Of a DNA stretch of 64,000 bases, positions 26,071 through 35,441 are shown in pieces (position 1 is the first letter of the stretch; each line of letters begins with the position of its first letter). A model generated the notes under the pieces. It ran no database searches and was not told where the DNA came from. It saw nothing but the letters and a program-made list of their open reading frames with translations. The DNA comes from Nodosilinea sp. E11 (GTDB lineage Bacteria > Cyanobacteriota > Cyanobacteriia > Phormidesmidales > Phormidesmidaceae), in NCBI RefSeq assembly GCF_032813545.1, contig NZ_CP136520.1:4954001-5018000 (forward strand), given 5' to 3'. The translations under genes were made by a program, and so were the position numbers.

Positions 26071-28470
26071 ATGATTAGTGCGGTTGTTCCTCCCCAGGCG
26101 TTGCCTTCAGGGCCACTACCTCAGCCTCCTACGGTACGGGAGCGGGCAGCGGCAGGATATTTTCGGGATATTGCGCTGTGGCTCAACCAGCCCCTGGCCC
26201 CCCACGGTATTTTTGTGCAGGTGCAGGCCGAACGACCTGGCTGTTTACGGCTGGTGGTTGAATTTCAGCAGCAGCCGATTAAAGATCACCTACTGCGATT
26301 TTTATGCCATCGCTTGTGGTTGCTGAATTCAGAACTGATTGAGGGCATCTATGTGGTGGCACGTCCCCTCGGCCACCGCCGGGTGTTGTGGGAGCAGCGG
26401 ATCAAAATTGTTACCCCGGCGCTCAAACAGAGCCAGCAGCGCCCAGTGGTGAAGCTCCAGCGCAGTCAGTCGTCAACGATGCCGCCCAAAATTCGCCCGC
26501 CCCGGCCATCGGCTAAGGGATTGTCGCGCCAGCATTTGCAAACTCTGAGGGCTTTTGTGCTGTCGGGCTCGGCGGTCGCCGCCTTTGTGATGGGTTGCCT
26601 GCTAGAGATCATTATTTCATCGCCATCGCCATCGCTGCCTCAGTTTTCGGCTCAGTCTGAGGTGCGATCGCAGGAGCGCGCCAACCGAGGGGAAGGTACC
26701 CCCGCTACCCAGCCGTCCTTTGAGGTGGGGGCACGGGAGTCGGTACCGGCGATCGCCCTAGAGGCCTCAACTTCAGCAGCACCCTTGGCTAACCGCCCTA
26801 CCGTAGTGGATACGGTCCTAGAGCCCGTAGGCGTGATTACTCACCAGAAGTCAACGCCCATTCCCTCTAACGATGTCACCCTGCTATTTGGCGGCGACAT
26901 TTCTCTCGATGACATTGCTCCAGACACACTGGACGCTCCGGGCGGCTTTTTTGCCGACGTGGCTGAATACAGCCAGGCTGACCTGGCCTTGGTCAACCTG
27001 GCCACCCCCTTAGCTACCGCCGCCACCAACCTCGAAGAAGAATTTCGCCAAAAAACCCGCGCCGATGCCGTCGACCTCCTGGTCAACAGTGGGGTAGACA
27101 TTGTTAACCTCACCCACAGTCGCCTGATGGACTATGGGGCTGCGGGTCTCGACGAAACGATTACCACCCTCGATAGCAAAGGGCTCTACCGCATTGGGGC
27201 TGGGCGCAACGCCATGGAAGCTCGCCGTCCTGAAGTGCTAGATGTCAAAGGTAAGCGAATTGCCTACTTGAGCTACGCCATGGGCGGCAACAACGCCGCC
27301 CACGACGACGCCATTCTTAAAGAGCGGGCCGGAGCCGACAACCAGGCCGTAGCCAAAGAGGTCGAAAACTTCAAAGCCGCCACCGCCTTCAAAAACCGGG
27401 CTGGGTTCAATGCCCAAGACATGCCCGAAATTGTGGCCGACATTCAGGCCCTGCGCAACGACGTAGACTGGATTGTCGTGAACTTTCGCTGGGTCGATCA
27501 TCTCAGTGAAACTCCCAATTTTATGCAGACTAACCTGGCTCGTTTGGCCATTGATCAAGGAGCCGACGTGGTGGTGGGCTATCACCCCACAGTCATTCAA
27601 GGGGGCGAAATTTATAAAGGGCGACCCATTGCCTACTCCCTAGGCGACTTTGTCTTTCGCCCCGATGACCCCATCGAAAATCAAGACTCTGCCGTGCTGA
27701 AGGTCTCGCTCAAAGACGACCAAATGCAGATCGAGTTGGTGCCTGTGCGGGTGCGTGACTCTCGCCCTAAAACCTTAACCGGCCCCGCTAGTGAGTCGGT
27801 GCTACAGCGCATTGAGCAGGCCTCTTCACAGTTTGACCAGCCGCTTAAGTCACCAGTGCTGCTGGATCTCAAAACGCCAGAACTGCCTCCTGAAACCGTC
27901 AGCGACCCCAATAGCCCCTTTGTGTCGCCTGAGGCTGAAGAGGTACTGCCGGTGGAGCTAGAACCTAAGCAAAACCTTCAACCCGAGAGCTTGGTTGAAC
28001 CAGATAGCTCAGGTGATGATATTCCCGTCGATCCCTCAGCTCCCACACCGTCGTCTGAGGCGGAGGAGCCTGCGGTATTGCCCGAGCTAGAAGTGGAGTT
28101 CGATGGCGACCTGAAGGAGTGGGGACCCAAAGTATCGCCCGAACAGCGTGAGTTTCAGCCGGTGCCGCCCCAGCGTTCGGGCGGCGACGCGCCCAGTGCC
28201 CCCGCGGGTAACAAGCCCAGCGCCGAGGCCGCTGCTCCCAAACCCCAACCCCAGCCCCACCTGTGGGGTGAAGAACCCGTGGCTCAACTAGCCCCCCTAG
28301 AGACCCTCCAGCAGGAAGCTCCCCCGCTCGATGCCTCTGAGTTAAAGTCTTCTGCAGCGATCGTGCCCTCTGCGGATTCTCTAGAACCCACGGTTCCTTT
28401 AGCACCTGTGGAAGCAACGACCTGGACTGATACCGTTCCCGATAGCCCAGTGCTACCGGCAGAGGACTAA
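26071..28470 (+). CDS. CapA/PGA_cap-domain membrane protein
   Basis: A 799-aa protein. Residues 1-165 are a cytoplasmic region ending in a basic stretch, then one span (FVLSGSAVAAFVMGCLLEIII), a linker and a CapA-type metallophosphatase-like domain starting VTLLFGGDISLDD (Asp276). Family blocks follow: VNLTHSRLMDYGAAGLDETI, VVVGYHPTVIQGGEIYKGRPIAYSLGDFVF. Where CapA proteins usually have HWG, this one reads NFRWVDH, so one metal ligand may be missing. The last ~230 residues are Pro/Glu-rich. ATG 26071 is preferred over an upstream start at 25948. CapA proteins take part in polyglutamate capsule formation, but the role here is unproven. Confidence 0.88.
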   Translation: MISAVVPPQALPSGPLPQPPTVRERAAAGYFRDIALWLNQPLAPHGIFVQVQAERPGCLRLVVEFQQQPIKDHLLRFLCHRLWLLNSELIEGIYVVARPLGHRRVLWEQRIKIVTPALKQSQQRPVVKLQRSQSSTMPPKIRPPRPSAKGLSRQHLQTLRAFVLSGSAVAAFVMGCLLEIIISSPSPSLPQFSAQSEVRSQERANRGEGTPATQPSFEVGARESVPAIALEASTSAAPLANRPTVVDTVLEPVGVITHQKSTPIPSNDVTLLFGGDISLDDIAPDTLDAPGGFFADVAEYSQADLALVNLATPLATAATNLEEEFRQKTRADAVDLLVNSGVDIVNLTHSRLMDYGAAGLDETITTLDSKGLYRIGAGRNAMEARRPEVLDVKGKRIAYLSYAMGGNNAAHDDAILKERAGADNQAVAKEVENFKAATAFKNRAGFNAQDMPEIVADIQALRNDVDWIVVNFRWVDHLSETPNFMQTNLARLAIDQGADVVVGYHPTVIQGGEIYKGRPIAYSLGDFVFRPDDPIENQDSAVLKVSLKDDQMQIELVPVRVRDSRPKTLTGPASESVLQRIEQASSQFDQPLKSPVLLDLKTPELPPETVSDPNSPFVSPEAEEVLPVELEPKQNLQPESLVEPDSSGDDIPVDPSAPTPSSEAEEPAVLPELEVEFDGDLKEWGPKVSPEQREFQPVPPQRSGGDAPSAPAGNKPSAEAAAPKPQPQPHLWGEEPVAQLAPLETLQQEAPPLDASELKSSAAIVPSADSLEPTVPLAPVEATTWTDTVPDSPVLPAED

Positions 28471-28547
28471 AGCCTTAGGTTCCTGCCCTAGACCGAGGCT
28501 AGGGCGGGAGCTCGGAGGGGTAAGCCGCTCTCCACCAGGGGTGTACT

Positions 28548-29450
28548 GTGGTAACGTCTAGGCGTAGTGCCCTGAGGTGTTCTGTGTTTGCCGTTGCTCT
28601 AAAAGCAGACCCCGCTGCAACTTACGTTCTGTCTGACACCGATACCGCTCGGCTAGAGATCGTGCCCGATCGCGGTGGGTTGGTGACCCGCTGGCAGGTC
28701 GAAGGCCAAGACATCTTTTACTTTGACCGCGATCGCTTTGCCCACCCCGAACTGTCGGTACGGGGTGGCATTCCAATTCTGTTTCCGATCTGCGGTAATT
28801 TGCCCGATAACCAATATCATCTCGGTGATCAGAGCTTCAGCCTTAAGCAGCACGGCTTTGCCCGCGATCTACCCTGGCAGGTTACCCAGCAAGATGTCTC
28901 TGAAGCCGCTAGCCTCACCCTCGAATTGACCAGCACCGAGGCAACCCTAGGGCAGTACCCCTTTGCCTTCAAGCTGGCCTTTACCTTTAAGCTAAAAGGC
29001 CATTCTCTAGAGATTCAGCAGCGGTTTACTAATCTTGCCGACCAGGCCATGCCCTTTGCGACTGGGCTACACCCCTACTTTTTAGTCGAAGACAAGTCTC
29101 AGCTAGACTTTGACATTCCTGCGATTGAGTATCGCGACCACCTGAGTGGCAGCGTGGAAACCTTCGGGGGCAGCTTTGATTTTGAGCAAGCCGAAATTGA
29201 TCTGGCATTCCAGGGGTTAACGGCCTCAACCGCTACGGTCATCGACCGTCATCTGGGGCGGCAACTGACCCTTACCTGGAGCGCCGACTATACCAAACTG
29301 GTATTTTGGACGGTGAAGGGAAAAGACTATTACTGTCTAGAGCCCTGGACTGCCCCACGCAATGCCCTAAATACAGGTGAAGATCTGTTGATGTTGGCAC
29401 CCCAAGAGACTCTAGAAACCACAGTCGGTATGGCGGTTTCGTTTTTATAG
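28548..29450 (+). CDS. Aldose 1-epimerase family protein
   Basis: A ~300-aa galactose mutarotase-fold protein of the kind found in cyanobacteria as aldose 1-epimerase or hexose-6-phosphate mutarotase. Features: RGGIPILFPICGNLPDNQY, catalytic-type His in LKQHGFARDLPW and in FATGLHPYFLV, and the closing Glu in YYCLEPWTAPRNAL. It interconverts alpha and beta sugar anomers; the substrate is not certain. The start is GTG 28548 or GTG 28584 (MFAVALKADPAATY). Confidence 0.92.
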   Translation: MVTSRRSALRCSVFAVALKADPAATYVLSDTDTARLEIVPDRGGLVTRWQVEGQDIFYFDRDRFAHPELSVRGGIPILFPICGNLPDNQYHLGDQSFSLKQHGFARDLPWQVTQQDVSEAASLTLELTSTEATLGQYPFAFKLAFTFKLKGHSLEIQQRFTNLADQAMPFATGLHPYFLVEDKSQLDFDIPAIEYRDHLSGSVETFGGSFDFEQAEIDLAFQGLTASTATVIDRHLGRQLTLTWSADYTKLVFWTVKGKDYYCLEPWTAPRNALNTGEDLLMLAPQETLETTVGMAVSFL

Positions 29451-29816
29451 TCCCGTCTTTCTGTCGCCTCCAGATGTCGTCGAAGTCGTCAGCCCGCTGC
29501 CCAGTAACCGCCTAATACTAAATCTTGTTTGGTTACCCCCGGTTCAGCAGGGCGCATGCCATGGGCCCCTACGGTTTGGTCTTTTGGAAATCGGGGTTAT
29601 GCAATTCGGATGTGGTATCCCTCAGGCTCAGAGTCTGGTTGTCCGGGGTTGAGGATACGCCTGAGCTAACTTCCGTTTGCCCGGTGCCCCAGCGTGGGAT
29701 CACGGCTGGCAAGGCGATCCCCGCTACAGGCAGCAGGCAACAAGATCCGCTAAAATGTGCTTCTGCCTGGGGGTGACCACCTACCGGGATTGGTTCCCCG
29801 CCCCATAGTTGCTTTT
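29451..29816. other. Intergenic region upstream of the permease gene
   Basis: About 366 bases with no credible coding frame. It contains two complementary segment pairs in swapped order: GTATCC (29615-29620) with GGATAC (29653-29658) and CTCAGGC (29621-29627) with GCCTGAG (29659-29665), so only one hairpin can form at a time. No known riboswitch motif was recognised. Confidence 0.4.
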
Positions 29817-30839
29817 ATGACCCAACTTAACAACGGCATTACGCTATTTTTTAGCTTGCTGGTCGAGGCTATGCCCTTTTTGCTGCTGGGCGTGGTGTTT
29901 TCGAGCGTGCTGCTGCTGTTTGTCGATGAACAAAAGCTGCTGAAGATGATGCCTAAAAACGTCGTCTTGGCGGCGCTGGCGGGGAGTCTAATCGGATTTA
30001 TGTTTCCGGTGTGCGAGTGTGGCAATATCCCCGTGGCTCGGCGGCTGCTGACGAAGGGAGCGCCGACAGCGGTGGCGATCGGATATTTGCTGGCGGCCCC
30101 AACAGTGAACCCCATTGTGTTTTGGGCCACCTGGATTGCCTTTCGTGACCAGCCCGAAATTGTGTTTTTGCGGGTGGGCTTCAGCCTGCTGATTGCCACT
30201 ACGATCGCCTTGATTTTTAGCACCCAGGCCGATATCCGTCCTTTCTTGCAGGACAATCTCACTCGCCTAATGGCGGAGCCAGAACCGGTGGCAGGCGAGG
30301 CCAAGGCGCAAGAGGTGTCGCCGCTGCTCAAGTCAGGTACGTTCTTAATGCAGTCGCCGGGGCAGGTGCTACAGCTCGATGCGCCCCCGGCCCAGGTGCT
30401 CGCCCAGGTGGCTACGGCCCCACCACCCCTGGCTGCTCGTCTGCGCATGATGGTCGACAATATGGTGCTTGAGCTGCGCGAACTGGGGGCCGTATTGGTG
30501 ATCGGCAGTGCGATCGCCGCCTTTGTCCAAGTGGCTGTGCCCCGTGAGGTGATTTTGGGCTTGGGTCAGGGACCTGTGACCTCGATTTTGGCGATGATGA
30601 CCTTGGCCTGGGTAGTGTCGATCTGTTCTACGGTTGACTCTTTCTTTGCGCTATCATTTGCCTCGACGTTTACCAGTGGTGCTCTGCTGGCATTTCTGGT
30701 ATTTGGCCCGATGATCGATCTCAAAAACATTAGCCTGTTGCTGACGGTGTTTAAGGGGAGAGCGATCATTTACATGTTTGTGCTGGCGGCCCAACTCACA
30801 TTTTTGCTGACCCTAGTGATGAATTTTTATACGGGCTAG
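29817..30839 (+). CDS. Permease, UPF0718/DUF318 (COG0701) family
   Basis: A 340-aa polytopic membrane protein with roughly eight spans. The motifs FMFPVCECGNIPVARRLL and AAPTVNPIVFWATW define the COG0701 permease family. A cytoplasmic loop lies between spans (~residues 150-220). ATG 29817 (MTQLNNGITLFFSLLVEAMPF) is chosen; an upstream GTG is unlikely. It forms a conserved pair with the next gene (TIGR03943), a two-component membrane system of undetermined substrate; a metal or anion is often suggested. Confidence 0.92.
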   Translation: MTQLNNGITLFFSLLVEAMPFLLLGVVFSSVLLLFVDEQKLLKMMPKNVVLAALAGSLIGFMFPVCECGNIPVARRLLTKGAPTAVAIGYLLAAPTVNPIVFWATWIAFRDQPEIVFLRVGFSLLIATTIALIFSTQADIRPFLQDNLTRLMAEPEPVAGEAKAQEVSPLLKSGTFLMQSPGQVLQLDAPPAQVLAQVATAPPPLAARLRMMVDNMVLELRELGAVLVIGSAIAAFVQVAVPREVILGLGQGPVTSILAMMTLAWVVSICSTVDSFFALSFASTFTSGALLAFLVFGPMIDLKNISLLLTVFKGRAIIYMFVLAAQLTFLLTLVMNFYTG

Positions 30840-30990
30840 CCCCTAGATTGTTGGAGATTGGCTTTCAAGATTGGTTGTATAGCGGCGCAAAACTGGCGTT
30901 TAAGCTGAGTAGTTCACGATCTAGGCGGCCTTGCTGCCAGTCTGGTCTAACGACATTGTTTTTGCTGATGTGTAACATCGACCTACGCCC

Positions 30991-31788
30991 ATGACCTCAC
31001 GTTCTAGCTCTAACGGTTCTCGGGCCTCGGCGAGGCGACCCATCCCCTGGCAGGCCCTGGTAGACGCGGTCATGCTGATCCTTTGGGGTCTGATGCTGCT
31101 GCGCTTTACGGTGACAGGTAAGCTTTACCTGCTGCTGCACCCCGACTATATGTGGCTGGCCCACCTAGCTATGGTGCTGCTGCTGGCCATGGGCACCGCT
31201 CGCTCGGTGCAGATATGGTCGAGCTACCGCCAGGGACGCGGGCAAACCCTACGCAGTCAAGAGCACATTGCTCTACTGCCCCGGCAGTTGAGCGTGGGCT
31301 TGCTAATTGCGATCGCGGTGTTTGGGCTGATTTACACCCCTCGCCCCTTTGCCAGCGAAACCGCCTTTCAGCGGGGCATTACCGATGTGCTGGGCCAGAC
31401 GCGATCGCGGCCCCAGCGGTTTTCTCTCGGGGGCGACTCAGAAGAACGCACCATTGTGGACTGGGTGCGCACGCTCAATGTGTATCCTGAACCTGACGCC
31501 TACGCGGGGCAGGCGGTTAGAGTGAGTGGGTTTGTCACCCACATTCCCGGTTGGCCCGACAACTACTTTATGATTTCTCGGTTTGTGCTGACCTGTTGTG
31601 CTGCCGATGCCTACCCCGTGGGCCTGCCGGTAGTGTTACCCGAGGGCACCCCTCGCCCTGCCCCTGACACCTGGCTTGAGATTGCGGGTACGGTACAAAC
31701 GAATACTCTTGACGGTAAGCGCCAGCTCACCATTGGCTCCCCCACCCTGACCGAAATTCCTGAACCCCGGACTCCTTACGAATACTAA
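30991..31788 (+). CDS. TIGR03943 (DUF1980) permease partner
   Basis: A 265-aa protein with three to four N-terminal hydrophobic segments (VMLILWGLMLLRFTVTGKLYLLL and later) and a soluble C-terminal OB-like domain containing VRVSGFVTHIPGW and RFVLTCCAADAYPVGLPV, the signature of the YcgQ/TIGR03943 family. This family is routinely encoded beside a COG0701 permease, as here. Two cysteines in LTCCAAD could bind a metal. It ends 2 bases before the next start codon. Confidence 0.93.
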   Translation: MTSRSSSNGSRASARRPIPWQALVDAVMLILWGLMLLRFTVTGKLYLLLHPDYMWLAHLAMVLLLAMGTARSVQIWSSYRQGRGQTLRSQEHIALLPRQLSVGLLIAIAVFGLIYTPRPFASETAFQRGITDVLGQTRSRPQRFSLGGDSEERTIVDWVRTLNVYPEPDAYAGQAVRVSGFVTHIPGWPDNYFMISRFVLTCCAADAYPVGLPVVLPEGTPRPAPDTWLEIAGTVQTNTLDGKRQLTIGSPTLTEIPEPRTPYEY

Positions 31789-31790
31789 CT

Positions 31791-33449
31791 ATGGCCCGTC
31801 GCCGTTCTCGCCGTCGTTCTCGCACCCATCACCCCCTCGACCGAGTTGCCATAGCCGTTATGGTTGGCCTGGCGCTGGCCCTAGGGCTGCTGGTGCTCTC
31901 GGGCGACCACGCTACGGCACGGGTGCGTGACTTTACCTGGCAAGACCGCCAGGTCGGGGCCGAAGATCGGGCGTTTTTAATCACCTTTAGTCGGCCGATG
32001 GATGTGGCCAGCGTAGAAAAAAACCTCATCTTAGAGCCCCCCCTGCCGGGTAAGGTGAGCTGGGCCGGGCGGCGGATGGCCTATACCCTCACCGAGCCCC
32101 TGCCCTACGGGGAATCGTTTAAAGTCAGCCTTGAGGGTGCGCGCGATCGCTACGCTGCCCTCACCGCTGGCACCAGCCGTTTTGAGCCCTTTGTCAGCCA
32201 GTTTGAGACTCGCCGCCGGGCCTTTTTGTACATCGGTACAGAGGGCGACGAGGCCAACCGCCTGGTGTTAGCCGATCTGGTGCGTCAAGAGCGCACCATT
32301 CTTACCCCCAAGAGCCTATCGGTCCTGGCCTTTAAGCCCTATCCCCTGGGCGATCGCGTGTTGTTTTCAGCCACCGACACCAGCCAGGATGGCAGCTTGC
32401 TAAACCAGCAGATCTACACCGTCACCACGGGCATTACCCCCCGTCCACCCGTCGATTTCATCGGCGATCGCCCGCCCCTGTGGCGACGGCTGCTGCCTCA
32501 GCCCCGGGCATCGGCCTCGGGCGAACTCGAACTGGTGCTCAACAACCAAAATTATCAGAATCTCAAGTTTGATCTGTCTGCCGATGGCCAAACTATTGTG
32601 GTGCAGCGGGTCAACCAGCAAAACCCCGCCGACTTTGGCCCCTGGCTAATACGAGCCGGATCTGCCCCCCAACCCATTGAAACAGAGCCTGGGGGAGATT
32701 TCTTAATTGCTCCCGACAGTCAATCGCTGCTGCTGCTCCAGGGCCAGGGCACCGCCATCATCGATCTCAATGACGGCACCCACAGTGGTCCCCGGCAGCC
32801 CCTCGACTTTTTGCCCAACTATGGCCGCGTGCTCGATATGGCCACCGACGGATCCGCTGCCGCCATGGTTAATTTCAACCAAGACGATCCTGAGAAGCGG
32901 TTTACCGAATCGCTGTTTTTAGTCACCAACCAGGGTCGTGAAGCAGAACTTCTACAGGTCAGCGGCTCGATCTTAGACGCCCAGTTTGACCCCACTGGCC
33001 AGGTGCTCTACGTGTTGGCCAGTGAACTCGTCGATGCCGAAACCCTGGCCGACGAGAATACCCTCCAATCCGCCGATGCCTATATTGAGCAGCCCCTGCT
33101 GTTGGCTATTACCCTGAGCGATGGAGCGGTCAACCCCTTGCTACGGCTGCCTCAACAGCAGCGCAGCCACCTGAGCGTGGCCCCTGATGGGCGATCGCTC
33201 CTGCTCGATCTTGCCGGTCAATCGGTCGCCCTAGACGCAGCAGAGGCGGCAAAAATCTGGCATTTGCCCATCGTTTACCAGCCCGTAGTCGCCGACCCCG
33301 AAACTGCCGAGATCACTGATTTAGAAGATCTACAAGCCTCTGAGGCCAGCGACCCCGAGGCGTCTGTCAGCCCGCTGGCGGATGTTCCCACAGTCGTCGT
33401 TCCAGAGGCGTTTCCCTTCAGCGGTATTCAGGCTACCTGGCTGCCCTAG
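31791..33449 (+). CDS. Membrane-anchored Ig-like and beta-propeller protein
   Basis: A 552-aa protein. A very basic N-terminus (MARRRSRRRSRTHH) precedes one membrane segment (VAIAVMVGLALALGLLVLS). An SbsA-type Ig-like domain (~55-135, FLITFSRPMDVASVEKNLILEPP) follows, then a WD40/TolB-like propeller with repeats such as KFDLSADGQTIVVQR, FLIAPDSQSLLLLQG and AQFDPTGQVLYVLAS. It is probably anchored in the inner or thylakoid membrane. The 2-bp gap suggests translational coupling to the TIGR03943 gene. The stop codon lies within the left arm of a MITE-like repeat. Confidence 0.85.
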   Translation: MARRRSRRRSRTHHPLDRVAIAVMVGLALALGLLVLSGDHATARVRDFTWQDRQVGAEDRAFLITFSRPMDVASVEKNLILEPPLPGKVSWAGRRMAYTLTEPLPYGESFKVSLEGARDRYAALTAGTSRFEPFVSQFETRRRAFLYIGTEGDEANRLVLADLVRQERTILTPKSLSVLAFKPYPLGDRVLFSATDTSQDGSLLNQQIYTVTTGITPRPPVDFIGDRPPLWRRLLPQPRASASGELELVLNNQNYQNLKFDLSADGQTIVVQRVNQQNPADFGPWLIRAGSAPQPIETEPGGDFLIAPDSQSLLLLQGQGTAIIDLNDGTHSGPRQPLDFLPNYGRVLDMATDGSAAAMVNFNQDDPEKRFTESLFLVTNQGREAELLQVSGSILDAQFDPTGQVLYVLASELVDAETLADENTLQSADAYIEQPLLLAITLSDGAVNPLLRLPQQQRSHLSVAPDGRSLLLDLAGQSVALDAAEAAKIWHLPIVYQPVVADPETAEITDLEDLQASEASDPEASVSPLADVPTVVVPEAFPFSGIQATWLP

Positions 33450-33577
33450 GGGCTGTCATCAATTCACCGCTGATGACCAAGAATTAGGGGTTGCAGCCCC
33501 TAGGCTGTTCTGGGGTCGGGCGTGGCAATGCTGGTGGGATCAAGATTTTAGCCACAATTGATGACACGCCCTAGGGC
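33443..33577. repeat. MITE-like element with 22-bp terminal inverted repeats
   Basis: The arms 33443-33464 and 33556-33577 are complementary at 20 of 22 positions; shared core TGTCATCAATT / AATTGATGACA, each flanked by CCCTAGGG. The 135-bp unit fills the gap between two convergent genes and includes the stop codon of the left one. An inner hairpin AGGGGT-TGCA-GCCCCT is present. It could be a miniature transposable element or a large bidirectional terminator. Confidence 0.6.
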
Positions 33578-33583
33578 CTAGCC

Positions 33584-34372
33584 TCAGCAGCTACCTGAGT
33601 GGTCGCTGACAATGCCCGACCACTGCACCTGCTTTTCTCCCGTGCGGCGATAGGAAAAGAACCGCCCTGGTTCCTGAAAGGTGCAGTGGGGAGCCACGGC
33701 CACCTGGTTGGGGCTCAGGCCTAGCTGCACTAGCTGCCAAACATTGGCCAGGCGCACGTCCAGACGGGCTTTGCCCGGGGTCTGATCGCTGAGCACGGGG
33801 GAATTTTCCCAGGTCTGGAGTTGTGCGATCAGCGCAGCATCGTCATCGGGAGCCTCAGCGATGAGAGTACGCCCCACGGTGGCAGCAACCTCCACCGACA
33901 CCTGGTACACGGCTCCGGCGATCGCCGGGCCAATGGCCACCACCAAATCCTCTAGGCGACTGCCGTGGGCCTGGAGTTGGCCCACGGCCACCGGCACAAT
34001 GGCCTGAGCCGTGCCCCGCCAGCCTGCGTGGATCGCCGAAACTTGCCCAGTGGCGCGATCGCCAATTAGCACCGGGCTACAGTCTGCCGAGCACACCCAG
34101 AGGGCTTGACCGGGGCGATCGCTCACTAACCCATCGGCCTCGGCCATGGCCACTGGGCGGTTGTCCTGGGGCAGAGCGGCTGGGGTCAATACCCGGTTGC
34201 CATGAACCTGCTTTACCCGCTGTACCGTCGCCTCTTCCCTCAGGGCCGCTACTAAATCAGCTGGAGGCTGGGGCCAAAACTGCCGCGTAAAAAAGCCATG
34301 GGGCCATGGGCGCAGTAGCTCGCAGGTCAAAAACTCTTGCCCCTGCCAGGTTTGCCAGTGCCAATCTGCCAT
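33584..34372 (-). CDS. pgeF: Peptidoglycan editing factor PgeF (laccase domain)
   Basis: A 262-aa multicopper-like YfiH/PgeF family protein; members act as purine nucleoside phosphorylases or help exclude wrong amino acids from murein peptides. Metal ligands are visible in VKQVHGNRV, WVCSADCSPVLIGD and AIHAGWRGTAQ, and the C-terminal CTFQEPGRFFSYRR block is present. ATG 34372 follows a GGGAG ribosome-binding site; the frame stays open further upstream to 34489 but without family similarity. Confidence 0.95.
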   Translation of the reverse strand: MADWHWQTWQGQEFLTCELLRPWPHGFFTRQFWPQPPADLVAALREEATVQRVKQVHGNRVLTPAALPQDNRPVAMAEADGLVSDRPGQALWVCSADCSPVLIGDRATGQVSAIHAGWRGTAQAIVPVAVGQLQAHGSRLEDLVVAIGPAIAGAVYQVSVEVAATVGRTLIAEAPDDDAALIAQLQTWENSPVLSDQTPGKARLDVRLANVWQLVQLGLSPNQVAVAPHCTFQEPGRFFSYRRTGEKQVQWSGIVSDHSGSC

Positions 34373-34604
34373 GGTGCGCTCCCATTCCTTTGCAATTGTC
34401 TGTACGATGCTACAGCGCCAATGTCCGTTCTTGGCCTGTGAATCCCGAGAGTGTAGAGCAGAGGTCAAGCTATCTAGAAGTTTTATCAAGTTCTACCGAG
34501 GTGCTGGGCCGCCACAATTTTTAGATTGGCTGGGGTGGTAGCGTAATCATTATGCATAAACCTCTATTTGTACCTCTATAGTTACTGCCTAGGATCCCTG
34601 CCGG

Positions 34605-35432
34605 GTGAACTTAAACCACCTCCATCAAGCCCTCCTCCAGCCTCCTAAAGCCCTGGGAGTTATGCGTGAATACCAGGCATTACGGCCTCGTTTTCAGCTT
34701 CAGGTAGTCGAACAAATCGATTCTACCAACCGGGCCTTAGCAACCATGATGGCCGCTGGAGCTCCTGCTGGTAGCGTCCTGATTGCGGTTAGCCAGCAGT
34801 CGGGTCGGGGCCAGTGGGGACGACAGTGGCAGTCTCCTCCTGGTGGCCTGTACCTATCCCTAGGGCTCAAGCCTGAGCTACCGGCTCACCGCAGCCCCTA
34901 CCTCACCTTGGCTAGTGCCTGGGGGGTCGTCACCAGCCTGGCCCATTTAGGTCTGCCCGTGCAGGTCAAATGGCCCAACGATCTTGTGGCCCAGGGCAAA
35001 AAACTGGGCGGGGTGCTGGCCGAAACCCGCATCGAAGCAGGCCAGGTCCAGGATGTGGTGATTGGGCTGGGGCTGAATGGATTCAACCCGGTGCCCACCA
35101 CCGGAATTTCGATTCAGCAGCTGATTCAACCGGAATTGGCCCCTGGTCCCCTGAAGACCTTGGAGGGTCTGGCCGCCGTAGTTCTCTATGGTCTGATGCA
35201 GGGCTATCTCCACTGGCAAAACCAGGGGGATGAGACTTTTCTTAAGACCTATCAGGCTCGTATGGCCAATCTCGGCCAAACATTGACCCTGGAGGGGAAC
35301 CCGGCACAGGTAATTGGGGTGGCCCCCTCGGGTAACCTGCGGGTACAAATAGCGCAATTGCATGAAACTGCACCAGCGGTCAAGACGCTGGAGATTGAAC
35401 CAGGTAAAGTAACTTTGGGCTACAATGCGTAG
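34605..35432 (+). CDS. birA: Biotin-[acetyl-CoA-carboxylase] ligase
   Basis: A 275-aa biotin protein ligase that attaches biotin to the carboxyl carrier protein AccB. It has the biotinyl-AMP loop GRGQWGRQW (67-75), KWPND (122-126) and GGVLAETR. There is no N-terminal helix-turn-helix, so it should be a pure ligase and not a biotin repressor. The start codon is GTG. Confidence 0.96.
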   Translation: MNLNHLHQALLQPPKALGVMREYQALRPRFQLQVVEQIDSTNRALATMMAAGAPAGSVLIAVSQQSGRGQWGRQWQSPPGGLYLSLGLKPELPAHRSPYLTLASAWGVVTSLAHLGLPVQVKWPNDLVAQGKKLGGVLAETRIEAGQVQDVVIGLGLNGFNPVPTTGISIQQLIQPELAPGPLKTLEGLAAVVLYGLMQGYLHWQNQGDETFLKTYQARMANLGQTLTLEGNPAQVIGVAPSGNLRVQIAQLHETAPAVKTLEIEPGKVTLGYNA

Positions 35433-35441
35433 CGGCTGATT

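Noticed and set aside
29658-29665. Cobalamin or other metabolite riboswitch upstream of the permease
   Set aside because: No B12-box or other known conserved core could be found in the region.
29615-29665. H-type pseudoknot
   Set aside because: The arms are directly adjacent, leaving no loop nucleotides to cross the stems, so both helices cannot form together.
29525-29776. 83-codon plus-strand frame before the permease gene
   Set aside because: Random-looking composition and no start signal.
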